The translations under genes and the position numbers were made by a program. This document shows positions 11,820 to 24,334 of a stretch of DNA of 64,000 nucleotides, in pieces. The notes under the pieces are model-generated. The model saw nothing but the letters and a program-made list of their open reading frames with translations. It searched no databases and was not told the DNA's origin. This DNA comes from Episyrphus balteatus (lineage: Eukaryota; Arthropoda; Insecta; Diptera; Syrphidae), in NCBI RefSeq assembly GCF_945859705.1, contig NC_079136.1, positions 81,592,867 to 81,656,866 on the forward strand. The letters are read 5' to 3'. The first letter of the stretch is position 1, and each line of letters begins with the position of its first letter.

Positions 11820-12320
11820 GCAGGAGAGCCGATACCCTTTAGACCATGATTGGTCCGTCGTGATACCACAATGAATCTTTATAACTTTCTTTCTAGTCGT
11901 TGTACCATTTGTAGCTCCTAATGAAGCATTTGGTGATATTACTCCACCTAAGTTTTATTTTATTTGTAGCATTAGTTTACACTTACCGATTGGGGAACTT
12001 ATTTGGTAATACAAACGTTCAAATTTTGGCAAGTTCATCGGCTCCACATTTTCCTGAAATGCCCCTGGGGCCCGGGACCCAGCAAAAGTGAATGTTAAAT
12101 TGCTGATGGTGAGTTAGTAGAGATTTAATGGCTGCCTGGCTGTCCGAGTACATACGGAAATCTTCATTTGATAAAATGTTTTCTTTAAGCCAGGACTTCT
12201 TTTATCTCTAAACGTTCCGTTCTGAAACACGTTGCAGTAATTTATTAAACAGTAAACACCATCTCCAGTTTTAGATTCGTCGTTATAAAAGTGGATCGAA
12301 TTATTTTCCAGGAATGCCAT
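11820..12320 (-). pseudogene. Decayed non-LTR retrotransposon: RNase H domain
   Basis: On the minus strand a 68-residue frame (12114-12320) contains IHFYNDESKTGDGVYCLINY, matching the start of retrotransposon RNase H, where the usual text is close to YTDGSKT with a catalytic Asp. Downstream, near its end, SVCTRTARQPL resembles the SDSQAAL helix. After a frame break, about 12028-12117 reads FCWVPGPRGISGKCGADELA, the conserved WVPGHxGIxGNExADELA end of this domain. Beyond it, 11820-11950 keeps a diverged C-terminal tail. RNase H next to reverse transcriptase is typical of I, R1 and Jockey-like non-LTR elements. Frame breaks and substitutions at key residues show it is dead. The upstream part was not found intact. 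Confidence 0.75.
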
Positions 12321-12517
12321 GGTCTCTCCGACTTATCCAGAAGAGATTGTCACCAGAAAGTTTTTATCAAATTGCAGATGTGGCTTTTATTTGTGATTGA
12401 TCCGAATGAGAAGAGTGCTGTGGGCTTTTTGAATCTTGAATGTTAGGTCTCCAACTAAACCAGCCCTTAAAATTTTGCCTCGTCAGAAAATTTTAGTGGT
12501 ATACCTTTAATGGGTAT

Positions 12518-15150
12518 ATAGGGTGGGCTAAAAGCTGAAGTGAAAAAAGTCACAAAAAGTGAATTCGGAGATATAACGAGCTAAAGTAAAAACGTTACCA
12601 TTGAATCTTATGGTGAATATATTTTTTTGCACAAATGACAATTTGAATCAAAACACTTTTGGATCAAACAGATTTTAGTAGAGTCAAACCTTGCGCAGAA
12701 CTAGGCACTAGATTTGGATTTTTTTCTTTTCTTTTTTTGACTTGGTCCGTTTCAGTTGTAAGGCCTCCATATGAAAAATCTTGTATTTCATAGAGAAGAG
12801 GATAAAATTTAGTTTTGTGGGGATTAATATAGTGCAGAATAATACCAAAAAAGATTTTAATTTTTTAATTCACTGGTGTGGTGAAAATCTGTTGGATGAA
12901 ATGAAGTACAGTGACCAAACCAAAAATTTTTGTAGTCAGGTTTTGCCTTATAATGGTCGCGTACATTATTTATGGAATTGTGTTCCTCTCGAAATCTACA
13001 ATCCATTTAAATATTTCCCTGTGATATGAAAACGTGTCCCGTTTATGGTGGGATGAGTTTTATATAAAATTAATATAATGATCAAGTTTCTGGTTCAATT
13101 GCTGATAATGTCAAGGGTTTTTGTGTTAGAAGATCCAATATTGTAGATGAAGAGTTTTTTTTTTGAAATGCTATTCAGAACAAAGTTCAAGACTCTCGTC
13201 GGTCGTTTCAACGGATTTGCACATATTAATTGTCTGCTATCTTTAAATTGTGGACCTCTTTGGTTGTTATTCCATAATCTTTCTTTCTTAATGTTGGGAT
13301 GTAGAATCGGGTCTTGTAGAGGCGGGTCTTTCGCTGATTGTAAAAATTCTTTCTAAGCAACTGAGTAACGCTTGATGTTATCTTGTTGTTGATCTGTATA
13401 GTTTCGGGATTGATTTATTCTTTCTTCAACTATTTTATGTATATGGGCTTTAAAGGTTTTTATTCCAAGTTATATAACTACTGGTATAAAATGTTCCTTT
13501 CTCCGATTTCGAAACGCAACTGACAAATTTTACTTTTCGCCTAAAAATCTATAATATTGAACAATGAAAACACTTGGTGCATTATCAAAAAAAGTTGCTC
13601 TTATCACAAGTAATTTGATTTGGATAAAGTGTATCTGTAATTAGTGTGCTCTTGCTATAACTTGGTTTGTTTCTGTGAATAGAAAAAAAAAGCATTTCAC
13701 TTCAACCAAACCAATCTTATTCCTCAAAGGAAAAAAAATTCTCCAAGTAAATATTTGCCTTGTTTTTCGGATCTGTCAAACCTTTTTTAAAACAAATAAA
13801 AGTATTTTTTTCAATTAGACAAAGTCAACTAAGAAAGTATAAAGAAAGGTCCGCTGGGGGCAAAAAATTAATAATAAAAAAAAAAAAAAACAAAAGACAG
13901 CAAATAAAACATAATGTTTCCCTTTTTTCGCCAGAAATAATACCCACCTTTAAAAAATCTACCAAGAAAACCCTTAAAGCGACTTGCTTTTTGTTTGCAA
14001 ATCCAAATCGCCGAGCGATGCAAATATTCGTTAACATGTACTGTATACACCAAACCCAAGCCAAAACCCGAACTCGAACCCAATCCACCCGCACAACTCA
14101 CCACCACCTACCTTTATCCCTCTCAGGGCCATTTGTTTGCCACACCGGAAAATGTGTATCCGCTTGGTTCTTTGTCCAATGTGACGACAGCAACAACGTC
14201 GTCGTTAAAAAACCTTCATATATACTTTTGTATGTACCTACAACTGATGTGGGAAAAACAAGAGCCACAAGGACAGTTTTTTTTTTCACATCCTTTTCTA
14301 GTTTACGAAACGACATCGCTACCGGAAATAGTTTTATTTTTCCCCATTGTGTTTGGTTGCTCATGGGTTGCATCTAAAGTTCAAACCATATACCATACCT
14401 ACAACACAAAACAGTATCTCTAAATGAGTGGTGTTGAGAAGAAGAAGGGATACAGAAAAGATAGGAACGGCGGAGGGGGGGGGGCGAAAGCCCGCATGAT
14501 ATGCTTGCACCTTTGATTTATTTCCAATTAGAAAAGTTTTTCGTTGTTGAAAATGCATTTTTGTTGTGTGCTCTGCGCGCGGATAATGTATGAGCGTGAC
14601 ATGCAACACTCTTACGACCGCACACATGAGACCCCTCACCCCTGCAAGTGAAAATGTTTCTTATTGGTTTTTTGGTAGTTTTTTAGTTTGTTTTTTGTTT
14701 CCCAAAAATATATAAAGTGATGGACCTTGATGAGGTGTGTAAAGACAATGTCTAGAAGACACAATATAACTAAAAGAGACAAAATGAGAAATTGCTTAAA
14801 AATATTCTCTCTCAAACGGACGACAAGTTACCATCAATCAAATGGACTTAATTCAGAAGATATACTTTTTTCCTTCTATTCGACCTTTCTTCCTTCTTAA
14901 AAAAATAAAGTTTTACTCGAAGTTTTGTACACGGTTCTTTCGTATTTTTTTTTATTTTTTTCTGGCAATTATTTCCGCTTGATAAATTATGCATTATAAA
15001 AAAAAGGAAACAAAAAAAAAATAATACTGAAAACACAATAATCAAAATAAAATAGAGTAAAGTACACTTATGGGTCGCACAAACTTGATATAGCATAACG
15101 CACAACTCATGTGCATTTGCTTAAATCTCTTTTTTTTTTTAATCTTAAAG
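12518..15150. other. Intronic sequence; possible solo TIR at 12518; no gene
   Basis: At 12518 the text TATATAGGGTGGGCTAAAAG resembles the TA-GGGTGGGTC terminus of the element at 55598, but no matching opposite end was found. The open frames at 13760-14640 overlap on both strands, lie in low-complexity A-rich, CA-rich and G-run sequence (G-run near 14475), and are taken as chance. Poly-A and poly-T tracts are frequent. Confidence 0.35.
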
Positions 15151-15860
15151 TATTTTCGCAATATTTGCAATTGTGCGAAATGAAGAGAGAGCTATTTGTT
15201 ATGGACGAATTGTATTGCTGTAAAAAGGCACATAAATGTGCATAGTTGTTATAGCACACGTTAGGTGCGCACAAGCATTGAGTTCATTATTGTAAAATTG
15301 AAATTGAAAAAAACTCTTACCGCACGTTTGAGGTTTGCTCATGCACTATAATGTTCGCCAGTTAAAAATTCTCCAATGAATATTGACAGGCATTTGGTGT
15401 GCGCACAGAAGTTTTGCGCACCTTTAAGTGTTTTCGCAATATTTGCGATTGTGCGAAATGGAAAGATAGCTACATGGTATGGACATATTGTGTGCGCTGT
15501 GCTATGAACATTTTGATGAGTGAAGTAAAATGTGATCTGCTCTAAACAGGCATATGGTGTGCGCATTAAGTGTGCGTTGTTGTTATCGCACACATTAGGT
15601 GCGCACAAGCAATAAGAGTACATTAATGTTCACCAGTTTAAAATTTCCCTGCGTATATTGACAGGAGCACATCAAATGCGCCCCAAGGTGTGCGCACCTT
15701 AAAGTATTTCGCAATATTTGCGATCGTGCGAAATGGAGAGAAAGCTATACATGGAATGGAAATTTTGTGTGCGCTGTGCTATGAACATTATGTCTAGTTC
15801 TTATCGCACACGTTAAATATGCACAACCAATAAGTGCGCAATTGAAATTCTGATCCTTAG
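15150..15860. repeat. Tandem array, about 270-bp unit, three diverged copies
   Basis: Units begin near 15155, 15430 and 15700. Each carries TTCGCAATATTTGC followed by GTGCGAAATG, then GCTAT, ATGGA, and a run of GTGCGC or GCACAC words such as CGCACACGTTA and GGTGCGCACAAGC. The spacing is about 270 bp. The unit is rich in CpG and short inverted GTGCGCAC words compared with the flanks. There is no coding potential. It could be a local satellite or a cluster of binding sites. Confidence 0.8.
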
Positions 15861-15869
15861 CGAAGCTGA

Positions 15870-17484
15870 CAAGCATATGACGTGCGTTAGTTTTGACGCA
15901 CACGCAAAGTGCGGACAGTCGATGAATGAATTATTCTAGAACTAATGCTCGGAAGAGGAAAAGTAACCAGCGAAAGCTGAGAGGCTGGAGTGCGTAGTGC
16001 TCACATAAATGTGCGTTTTCGTTTTCTTCAAACCAACAGAATTACAAGACAAAGTTTGGATTTGCATTGCAAAGCCTTTATTTGTTTATCACGTTTCATT
16101 GATATGTCAAGCTGGAATTTATTTTACGAATACCAAACAAACCCTTATTGCTCTAAAAATAAATACCTAAATACAAAAAAAAAAAAAAAAAAAACAGACA
16201 ACCAACAATTCTAAGTGCGATGAAGTAGATATCGACAAAGATAAATATCGAAAGACACAAAATTGGTCAACTGATAGATAGATGGATAGATAGATACGAA
16301 TATATATTCAAACGGAATAAAAGATGTATCTTCTTCTTTTTGTTATCGATGTCCAAGTTCTAAAAAGGTGCTATGGTGTATCGGAATTCTATCCATTTGG
16401 AATTGAAATAGAAGAAGTAAAAGGACACTTCTCTGTAAAGGACTTTTATTTTTTATTTTTCTGGAGAAAATTGCTCAGAAAAACCCAGGGTATAGAATAG
16501 GGTCCACATAGAGTTGTACAAAAAAAAAATAAAAAAAAGACAAGATAACTTTAAAAGAAGCCAATAGATACGGGTGAAATGAAAGCAACAAAAACCCGTA
16601 GGTAGTTTTTTTTTTTTTTTAAGTCCATCTTCTTTTTAAAAGGAGTGATGGAATGTAAAAGACGAAAGCTTTTTATATGTGTATTTGAGAGAGGGATATC
16701 GATGAAGAAGACAACGACGACGAATCGTCATCATTCATCAATTCAAAGTTTAATAGCAAAGGAAACTTTATCCTGTATACCTTATAGGAACTTAGTTTTT
16801 TTTGTTCTTTCTTCTTTTTAACTCTATAATGCTCTTAGGGTGTCAGAAGGACAAAATGAAGAGCAAAGGGAACTGTTTTTCTCTACTCTATCAAAATCTT
16901 CCTTCTACGTGAAAGGGTAAAATTTCAAATTATTTTGATAGGTAAGTGGCTTTTGCGAAGCTAACTGTTGAAATAGTCTATATCGTCTTGAAAATATAGA
17001 CTTCCAAAGTATAAAGGAAAGATTTTTCTGTTTTTTTTTTTTTTTTTTTTTTTTTAATTTTATAGACAATTTGACTAAAAAAAAAGGGATAAAGCTGTAA
17101 CAAAATTCCAACAACTCGACGAACGGCGAAAATAATGTTCGCACAAATTTCATAACAATAAAAAATAATAAAAAAAACTCTTGTCAAAGTTTCGGGTAAC
17201 TTTAAAAGTGATGGTTTTGATTTTGTAATTTATTTGAAGTTGTGGTAAAATATACACATACTTATGGTGTGAGAATATTATACAAAACATCATTAATCAT
17301 ATAAGATTAATCGGAAGAGAGATTATCATTAAGACCCTTATAATATTTTCTAAACCCTATTAAAAGGCTTGAAGTTTTCATGGATGTCTTTTTTGAGGGG
17401 GGTGAATGAGTTTTGGAATAGCCTTAAGATTTTTTGCCATTAAACGATTAAAGTAGTGAGCTAAAGACTCTTGTGTTGTGCTAT
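15870..17484. other. AT-rich intronic sequence, simple repeats
   Basis: No gene supported. It contains poly-A (near 16180), a GATA-type tetranucleotide run (near 16265-16295) and poly-T or poly-A tracts near 16610 and 17030. Short frames such as 16905-17153 are translations of these tracts. Confidence 0.4.
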
Positions 17485-17486
17485 TA

Positions 17487-20400
17487 GTCTATTTAATAGA
17501 CCCGAGCTCCAGAGCAAAAATAGAACAAATTCGTTCAAGACTTTTTATTGGCGATTATGGTTCCTTGGCATACAAGAATACTCCAGCCAAAAGTGCTACT
17601 AAATCCATTGGTGCATTTCTGAGAAAACGGCAACACTGGTCGGTTTTCAGTTTTTTTGATTTAACTCGAAAACCAAGCCTGACTTTGAAATTGTTCAAAG
17701 ACACTTTTCATAGCAAATTAAATTTTCTGTCAAGTTAAGATGGTTAAAAAATTTTAAAAATTATTTTTGACTAAAATTCTAACCTAAAATCAAAGAAAAA
17801 AAAGTTAAAAAATTGACAATTTTATTTTTTTTTACTAAATCAAGGGGCATTTTGTGTCTGTAGCCGGGACGTCCAAACTTTGTACTAATGAAATAAAGTA
17901 GAGGTAAAATCCTTTGATAATACGTAATTTTTAATTTTTTTTGTCAAGAAACAACTTAAATGTACCTATTCAAAAACTAGCACTTTTTCTAAATTTTTGA
18001 CTTTTTTAGTGAAAAGCAAGTTTTTAAAACTCGATAAAATCCTATTTATTGGTAACTTTTAGACTTTTAAAGTAAACATACTTCGAGGGATTGATTTAAT
18101 ATAAACTAAATATGACAAACAAAAAAATTTATTTGCATCCTTATGGCCTTTTGTGCAATTTTGTGTATGTGCATTTTTATAAATACGGGTCGAATGGATG
18201 GACGGAGAGCCATTAGCTTTGGTCTATTGCATAGAAGAACATTTAATACCAACTCATTTACTGTTTTCAATGGCCTGAAAAACAATTCTTGTAAAATCCG
18301 CGACCAACGAAAAGTTTCTCTTGAAAAACGAAAAAAATACTGTAATGAGTTTGAAACAAAATAGCTCAGGCAAATTAGTAAATCAAATTGCACTTTTCGC
18401 GGGACAAATTTTTTTCATGGAACGTGTTTAGGTGAATGTCCTTATCGTAAAAGTGAATTTTTTGGGATGATAAGATATCGGGAACAGCCGCCATCTTGGA
18501 AAAGAGGTTGGTGCCGTTTTTATTTTATAACTCCATTTTTACTCATTTAAACCAAAAATGTCCAAAGACAGACTTATTCAAAATAAAATTATCTAAAAAA
18601 TGATATACAAATGAATTCCGTGAGTTAGTTAAATTCAATTTTATAGTCGGTCAAAGTCCAAATTCTTCTCGCAAGGTTAAGACAATATGATATTTTTCAA
18701 ATATCTGAAGAACTTTTGATTTGTTTGGGATTTTCTTCAAGAATGAATTATAGCACTTTTGATTATCTATAAAATGAGCCCTTTATCTAAACTGTAACCA
18801 ACATAATGTATAAGCCATCTAACGTCGAAGTTCACATTCTACTAGTCAAAAGTGAGAAAATAACAAGTTTTCTTCTATTAGACCGAGCAAATTTTTGAAG
18901 TGGAGGTATAACCAAAATATAAGTAAACAGTTTTTTAACTATATTCGTCTAAATATTGAATTCAAAGTTTGAAATCTTTAATGTTAACCTTTATATGGTT
19001 TTCGAGGTTTTAAATGAAGTGAATTTTCCAATTAACGTGAATAATCTAAAGTGACACTATTTAAGATTCTAAATATAAGAACTGATGCCCTGTCATTTTT
19101 CCAAAACATGAACACCTCAATCTCAGCATTACGATAAGTATAACTCAAGATATGAGGTGTGTAAGCCGTTACCTTTTCGAGACTATTGTGTTTAATTTTT
19201 GATTGTTTATTTGAACTATTGAAATCCCAAATAAGTTCAGTTAAAAAATCGTATATCATGACCTCGACGTTTGGTTGCTTCTACAATGTGATGGTTACAA
19301 AAACAATAAAGGGTTCATTTCATAGATAATTAAAAGTGCTATAATTCATTCTTGAAGAAAATCCCAAACAAATCAAAAGTTCTTCAGATATTTGAAAAAA
19401 TGTCATATTGTCTTAACCGAGCGAGAAGAACCCGGACTTTGACCGACTATAAAATTGAATTTAACTAACTCACGGAATTCATTTGTATATCATTTTTTAG
19501 ATAATTTAATTGATAATAAGTTTATCCTCGGACATTTTTGGTTTAAATGAGTAAAAATGGAGTTATAAAATAAAAACGGCACCGACCTCTTTTCCAAGAT
19601 GGCGGCTGTTCCCGATATCTTATCATCCCAAAAAATTCAATTTTACGATAAGGACATTCACCTAAACACGTTCCATGAAAAAAATTTGTCCCGCGAAAAG
19701 TGCAATTTGATTTACTAATTTGCCTGAGCTATTTTGTTTCAAACTCATTACAGTATTTTTTTCGTTTTTCAAGAGAAACTTTTCGTTGGTCGCGGATTTT
19801 ACAAGAATTGTTTTTCAGGCCATTGAAAACAGTAAAAGAGTTGGTATTAAATGTTCTTCTATGCAATAGACCAAAGCTAATGGCTCTCCGTCCATCCATT
19901 CGACCCGAATTTATAAAAATGCACATACACAAAATTGCACAAAAGGCCATAAGGATGCAAATAAATTTTTTTGTTTGTCATATTTAGTTTATATTAAATC
20001 AATCCCTCGAAGTATGTTTACTTTAAAAGTCTAAAAGTTACCAATTAATAGGATTTTATCGAGTTTTAAAAACTTGCTTTTCACTAAAAAAGTCAAAAAT
20101 TTAGAAAAAGTGCTAGTTTTTGAATAGGTACATTTAAGTTGTTTCTTGACAAAAAAAATTAAAAATTGCATATTATCAAAGGATTTTACCTCTACTTTAT
20201 TTCATTAGTACAAAGTTTGGACGTCTCGGCTACATACACAAAATGCCCCTTGATTTAGTAAAAAAAAATAAAATTGTCAATTTTTTAACTTTTTTTTCTT
20301 TGATTTTAGGTTAGAATTTTAGTCAAAAATAATTTTTAAAATTTTTTAACCATCTTAACTTGACAGAAAATTTAATTTGCTATGAAAAGTGTCTTTGAAC

Positions 20401-20596
20401 AATTTCAAAGTCAGGCTTGGTTTTCGAGTTAAATCAAAAAAACTGAAAACCGACCAGTGTTGCCGTTTTCTCAGAAATGCACCAATGGATTTAGTAGCAC
20501 TTTTGGCTGGAGTATTCTTGTATGCCAAGGAATCATAATCAGCAATAAAAACTCTTGAACGAATTTGTTCCATCCAAAAGGGTCTATTCAATAGAC
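17487..20596. mobile_element. Fold-back element family, copy A (3.11 kb)
   Basis: Two arms of about 1.3 kb (17487-18786 and about 19305-20596) are near-perfect reverse complements around a 0.52-kb centre. The ends are GTCTATTTAATAGACC on the left and GGTCTATTCAATAGAC on the right, with TA directly outside both (17485-17486 and 20597-20598). The ends differ just inside: the left continues CGAGCTCCAGAGC, while the right, read inward, continues CTTTTGGATGG. Copies B and C show the same two end types. Frames of 73-95 residues in the arms are mirrored on both strands and shared by all copies, which is expected from recent copying and does not show coding. No transposase was seen, so it is probably non-autonomous. 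TA flanks suggest a Tc1/mariner-like mover, by inference. Confidence 0.92.
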
Positions 20597-20598
20597 TA

Positions 20599-23500
20599 TA
20601 TAGGCAAACAAAGGTATTAGATTTTCTTTGATTTTGTCAAAAATAACTTGGTCTGGAAACCGTTTTTAAAGATTTTTCTAAAACACGAAAATTTCAGCCA
20701 ATGAATTTTCACAATTTCAATTGTGAATTTTTGTCATATAGAACGCTCATGCAACTCATTTCTGACAGGTACAAGCGTCCAGATTATTTGCGTCTAAATG
20801 TAATATTGTAACTTACTTTTTTACACATCAGTTTTAGATGAAATTTAAGGTTGGAATAGAAATTCAATTTCGTAAAATATTTGGTAATTTGCAAAGGCTT
20901 GTGAGTCTCCATTTCTACCAATTTGTATGTAATAGAGAAACCACCTAAAAACAAGCGAATTTCTGCATGTTTTTTTTGCCAAGATGACTTTCGTCTTAAA
21001 TTAAGCGGACAAATGTTTTTTTTATTTCTTGAATATCCAAATAAAAGAAATCCACTTAATTTTAGCGGAAAATCATCTCATTTTAATGTGAATACAATTT
21101 AATAAAAAAAACTGACAGCCAAATATAATATATAAAAATATAAAATAATATAATATAATTGAACATTATGAAATTACTTTTTGTAAGTCTAATCAATACG
21201 TAATTGATAAAACTCATTTTAAGTTTAAAATTCATCCATTTTCTATAAATTTTTCATACATACCCCCACAAAATATTATACTTTTGTATCTTTTTTTTTT
21301 AAAGTTGTTTTTATCAAACTTAAAATTTTCTTGATTTTTTTTGCCAAACTAAAAAAAAAAAGGTTGAATTGAGGACGTGTCAAATAAGGCCTACTGTGCA
21401 ATTTTACCAACTCATGAGGTGGGCCATATTTCACTCTTTGTGGTCATTTACATATATTTTTATTTATATTGAGGGCTATCGTGAATAAAAATTTGCCTGC
21501 ACAGAGAACAAATAACTAAGAGATAACTTTTCTTTTGGTATATTTAACTTTTGTTACATGCAAAAAAGTTCCGAGGGAGATTCACAATCGCACAATAGAA
21601 TAGGAAAAATTCCGGAATTAATTTTTTTTTGAAATCATTAAACATGTGGCAGTTAGCACGGTTTTACTCTAAGCTGACGAATTAAAAACCGACTTGAAAA
21701 ATTGATAATCTTGTCTTGTTTTCGAAGAAAGTTTTTAAAAATTTTGCCAAGTGTAACCCGAATCTTAAAAAAAAAAACGCTCAACAAACGCATGCTAAAT
21801 TATTTAGAGCCAAAGCATATACGAATCAGTGACATCCTAATGCAACTGAATTTTTTTTCCAACAAACAATAAACCTAAAATTTTGAAAAATAACCTTCTC
21901 AATCAAAATTCAATTTTCCTCTTCTATAAGTTGAAATACTCGTTCGTAGTCTAATGAAAAATTCATCTATACTTAAAAAATAAATAAATAAATAAATAAA
22001 GAGTGAAATACAAGTTGAACAAAATAAACGAAATCATCATAGCATCGTTTTCGTTCACTTGTGTTGTTGTTTATTTTTTTTTCGGTATTCTCTTCATCCC
22101 TTCATGTTAACTTTGCAATTTCACAAGGATAACTTCGTTGCCGGTGTAACCTTTGCCCCATCATCTGTATAGAGTTACTCTTCAGTTTGAACTCTCCACC
22201 TGCTGCTGTTACTGCTGCTGTTGGGTGCTCCTGGCTAAATGTCAGTGTTCATAATCAATTTATAATTTCCAGTCTACCAGATCTTGAATCACCTGGGGCT
22301 ATATATGAAAAGGTACTGACTGAGAAGAGGAATCAGTTTTTACCGAGAGAAAGGTGAACCCACGTTTTCTATTCTAGGTTGTTTTTTTTTTTTTTTTGTT
22401 ACTTATTTTTTTGTATCGTTCATCGTTACACTCACCCCTACTCCTAGTTTTTAAATATATTTCTTTCTATTTACTTATGGTTTGGGTTTTCTTGAAACGC
22501 TATTGGGTCCTTCATCTCAAGTCGTTGGTTCGTTTCGCATAATACATATATAAATTCCCTCTTCGATTCACCCCTTCCGAAACCTCCATTGTAATTAGTT
22601 TACCAATGTTTCGCTTTTCATAAAAGGAAATGCTCAACTTGTTTTAAGTGGCAACAAGCAGGGGGCGACACGGACGGACAGAGACGGGGGAAAAATCTAT
22701 CGATGGAGAGAACGAACGAAGAAATAGGATGGTTATTAGGAACTGGAGAGAATCCTTAAAAGGAAAGAGATGATTCAATTTAGAAAGATTTCTTTGACCA
22801 TGAGTAAAGTTAAATTGGTTATAGGAGTTTTTTTTTTTTTTTTTCTTTCCACGCCCGCACTCATTGTTTTATACGAACTTTGATGTGCGCACTATCCTTC
22901 AATTGATTTGCCACATTATATATGATTTACTAAGACATTTGTATGAGTGTAACACCCCCTTAATTGTGGAAAGAAACTATTATTTCCCAGTTGCTGTCAT
23001 AAGTTGGCAATTTCAATTAATAACGTTCTTATTCTTACTTTTAGATTTTGTTATTTGATGTTTTTTTTTATTGTTGTTTTAATATATTTCTCATGAGGAT
23101 AAGAAAGACGCAAAATGTGTGTGTGTAGATGGAGCACGTGTGGAAGTGTTTCTTTTGAAAGGGAATTTGAAATTGGCAATTAGCACTGGGGTATGCCAAA
23201 GCAAATGCACAAAGTCATTCCCCCACCTTCTTCTATTTCTCTAAGGAGTCAAAAAACACACACACACACACACATCACTTTGTGAGCTTCAACGCAAAGA
23301 AATAAAAGACCAACTTAATTATTCACTGTTGAAACAAAAATAATTGAGTTAACTTTGCGGAGTGATTGAAAGTTACTATACACATTATAGTCTTGTGCTT
23401 TAGTAGTTTATGTTGAGTAAATTAAATATAGCAATTTATGAGTTTTAACTAAATTACTTTGTCTGGAAATTGTATCCTTTTTGCTTAACACACATGTTTA

Positions 23501-23640
23501 GTTATGCAATATTTTTTTTTTGCAAAAAATTAGGTATTTTTTGGTGTTTAATCTTCCCACTTGAGTGTCAAACCAAGGCAAGCTTCTTTTCGTTAAAGTT
23601 TTAAATGTTGGTAAATAGTATTGAGAAACCTACAGGTTGC
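20599..23640. other. AT-rich intronic sequence, no gene seen
   Basis: No exon or family match. Features are simple runs only: AAAT repeats near 21977-22000, poly-T near 22385 and 22830, and an (AC)n tract near 23255-23275. The stretch 22050-22700 is slightly richer in GC and less repetitive, so it may be unique intronic DNA. Confidence 0.4.
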
Positions 23641-23649
23641 CTTCATTAA

Positions 23650-24330
23650 ATTCATCCATTTGCAAAGTAAATTAAACCTTTTGCTAATTATATTCACCTT
23701 TTTGCAAATCAAATTCACCCTTTTGCAAATCAAATTCACCCTTTTGCAAATCAAATTCACCCTTTTGCAAATCAAATTCACCCTTTTGCAAATCAAATTC
23801 ACCCTTTTGCAAATAACATTCACTATTTTGCAAATAAAATTCACTATTTTGCAAATCAAATTCACCTTTTTGCAAATCAAATTCACTCTTTTGCTTATCA
23901 AATTCACTCTTTTGCTTATCAAATTCACCCTTTTGCAAATAACATTCACTATTTTGCAAATAAAATTCACTATTTTGCAAACCAAATTCACCTTTTTGCA
24001 AATCAAACTCACTCTCAAATCAAATTCGCCCCTTTGCAAAGCAAATTTACCTTTAACCACGTCAAATTCACCCTTTTGTAAATCAAATTCACCCTATATC
24101 AAATCAAATTCACCCTTTTGCAAATTAAATTCACGCATTTGCAAACCAAATTCACCCTTTTGCAAATAACATTCACCTTTTCGCAATCAAGGATGGAAAT
24201 TCACTCTTTTTCGAAATTCACACTTTAGAAAATCAAATTAACCCTTTTGTAAATCAAATCCAACCTTTTTCAAATCAATCACCTTTTTGCAAATCAAATT
24301 CACGGTATTAAAAATCAAATTCACTTTTAT
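23650..24330. repeat. Minisatellite, 21-bp unit, about 30 copies
   Basis: The unit CACCCTTTTGCAAATCAAAT(T) is repeated head to tail with few changes in the centre and more decay at the edges. Because 21 is a multiple of three, it stays open in several frames and yields artefactual repetitive proteins such as LQIKFTL on plus and ICKRVNL on minus. A higher-order pattern is visible. The run with AATAACATTCACTATTTTG at 23811 recurs at about 23938, close to six units (126 bp) later. Confidence 0.95.
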
Positions 24331-24334
24331 TTTT

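Noticed and set aside
13760..14423. Overlapping frames of 205 and 142 residues on plus and about 90 on minus
   Set aside because: Open on both strands in A-rich and CA-rich low-complexity sequence, with no domain or splice context.
16938..16952. A third ratchet point (GATAG/GTAAGT)
   Set aside because: The donor half is good but the pyrimidine tract is poor compared with the two accepted sites.
18106..18393. A 95-residue frame shared by the fold-back copies as a conserved gene
   Set aside because: It appears as mirrored pairs on both strands of both arms and is shared because the copies are recent. No start context, family match or frame-preserving change was seen.
23593..24169. Repetitive proteins of 155-182 residues
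   Set aside because: Translations of the 21-bp minisatellite. Because 21 is divisible by three, the repeat is open in several frames on both strands.
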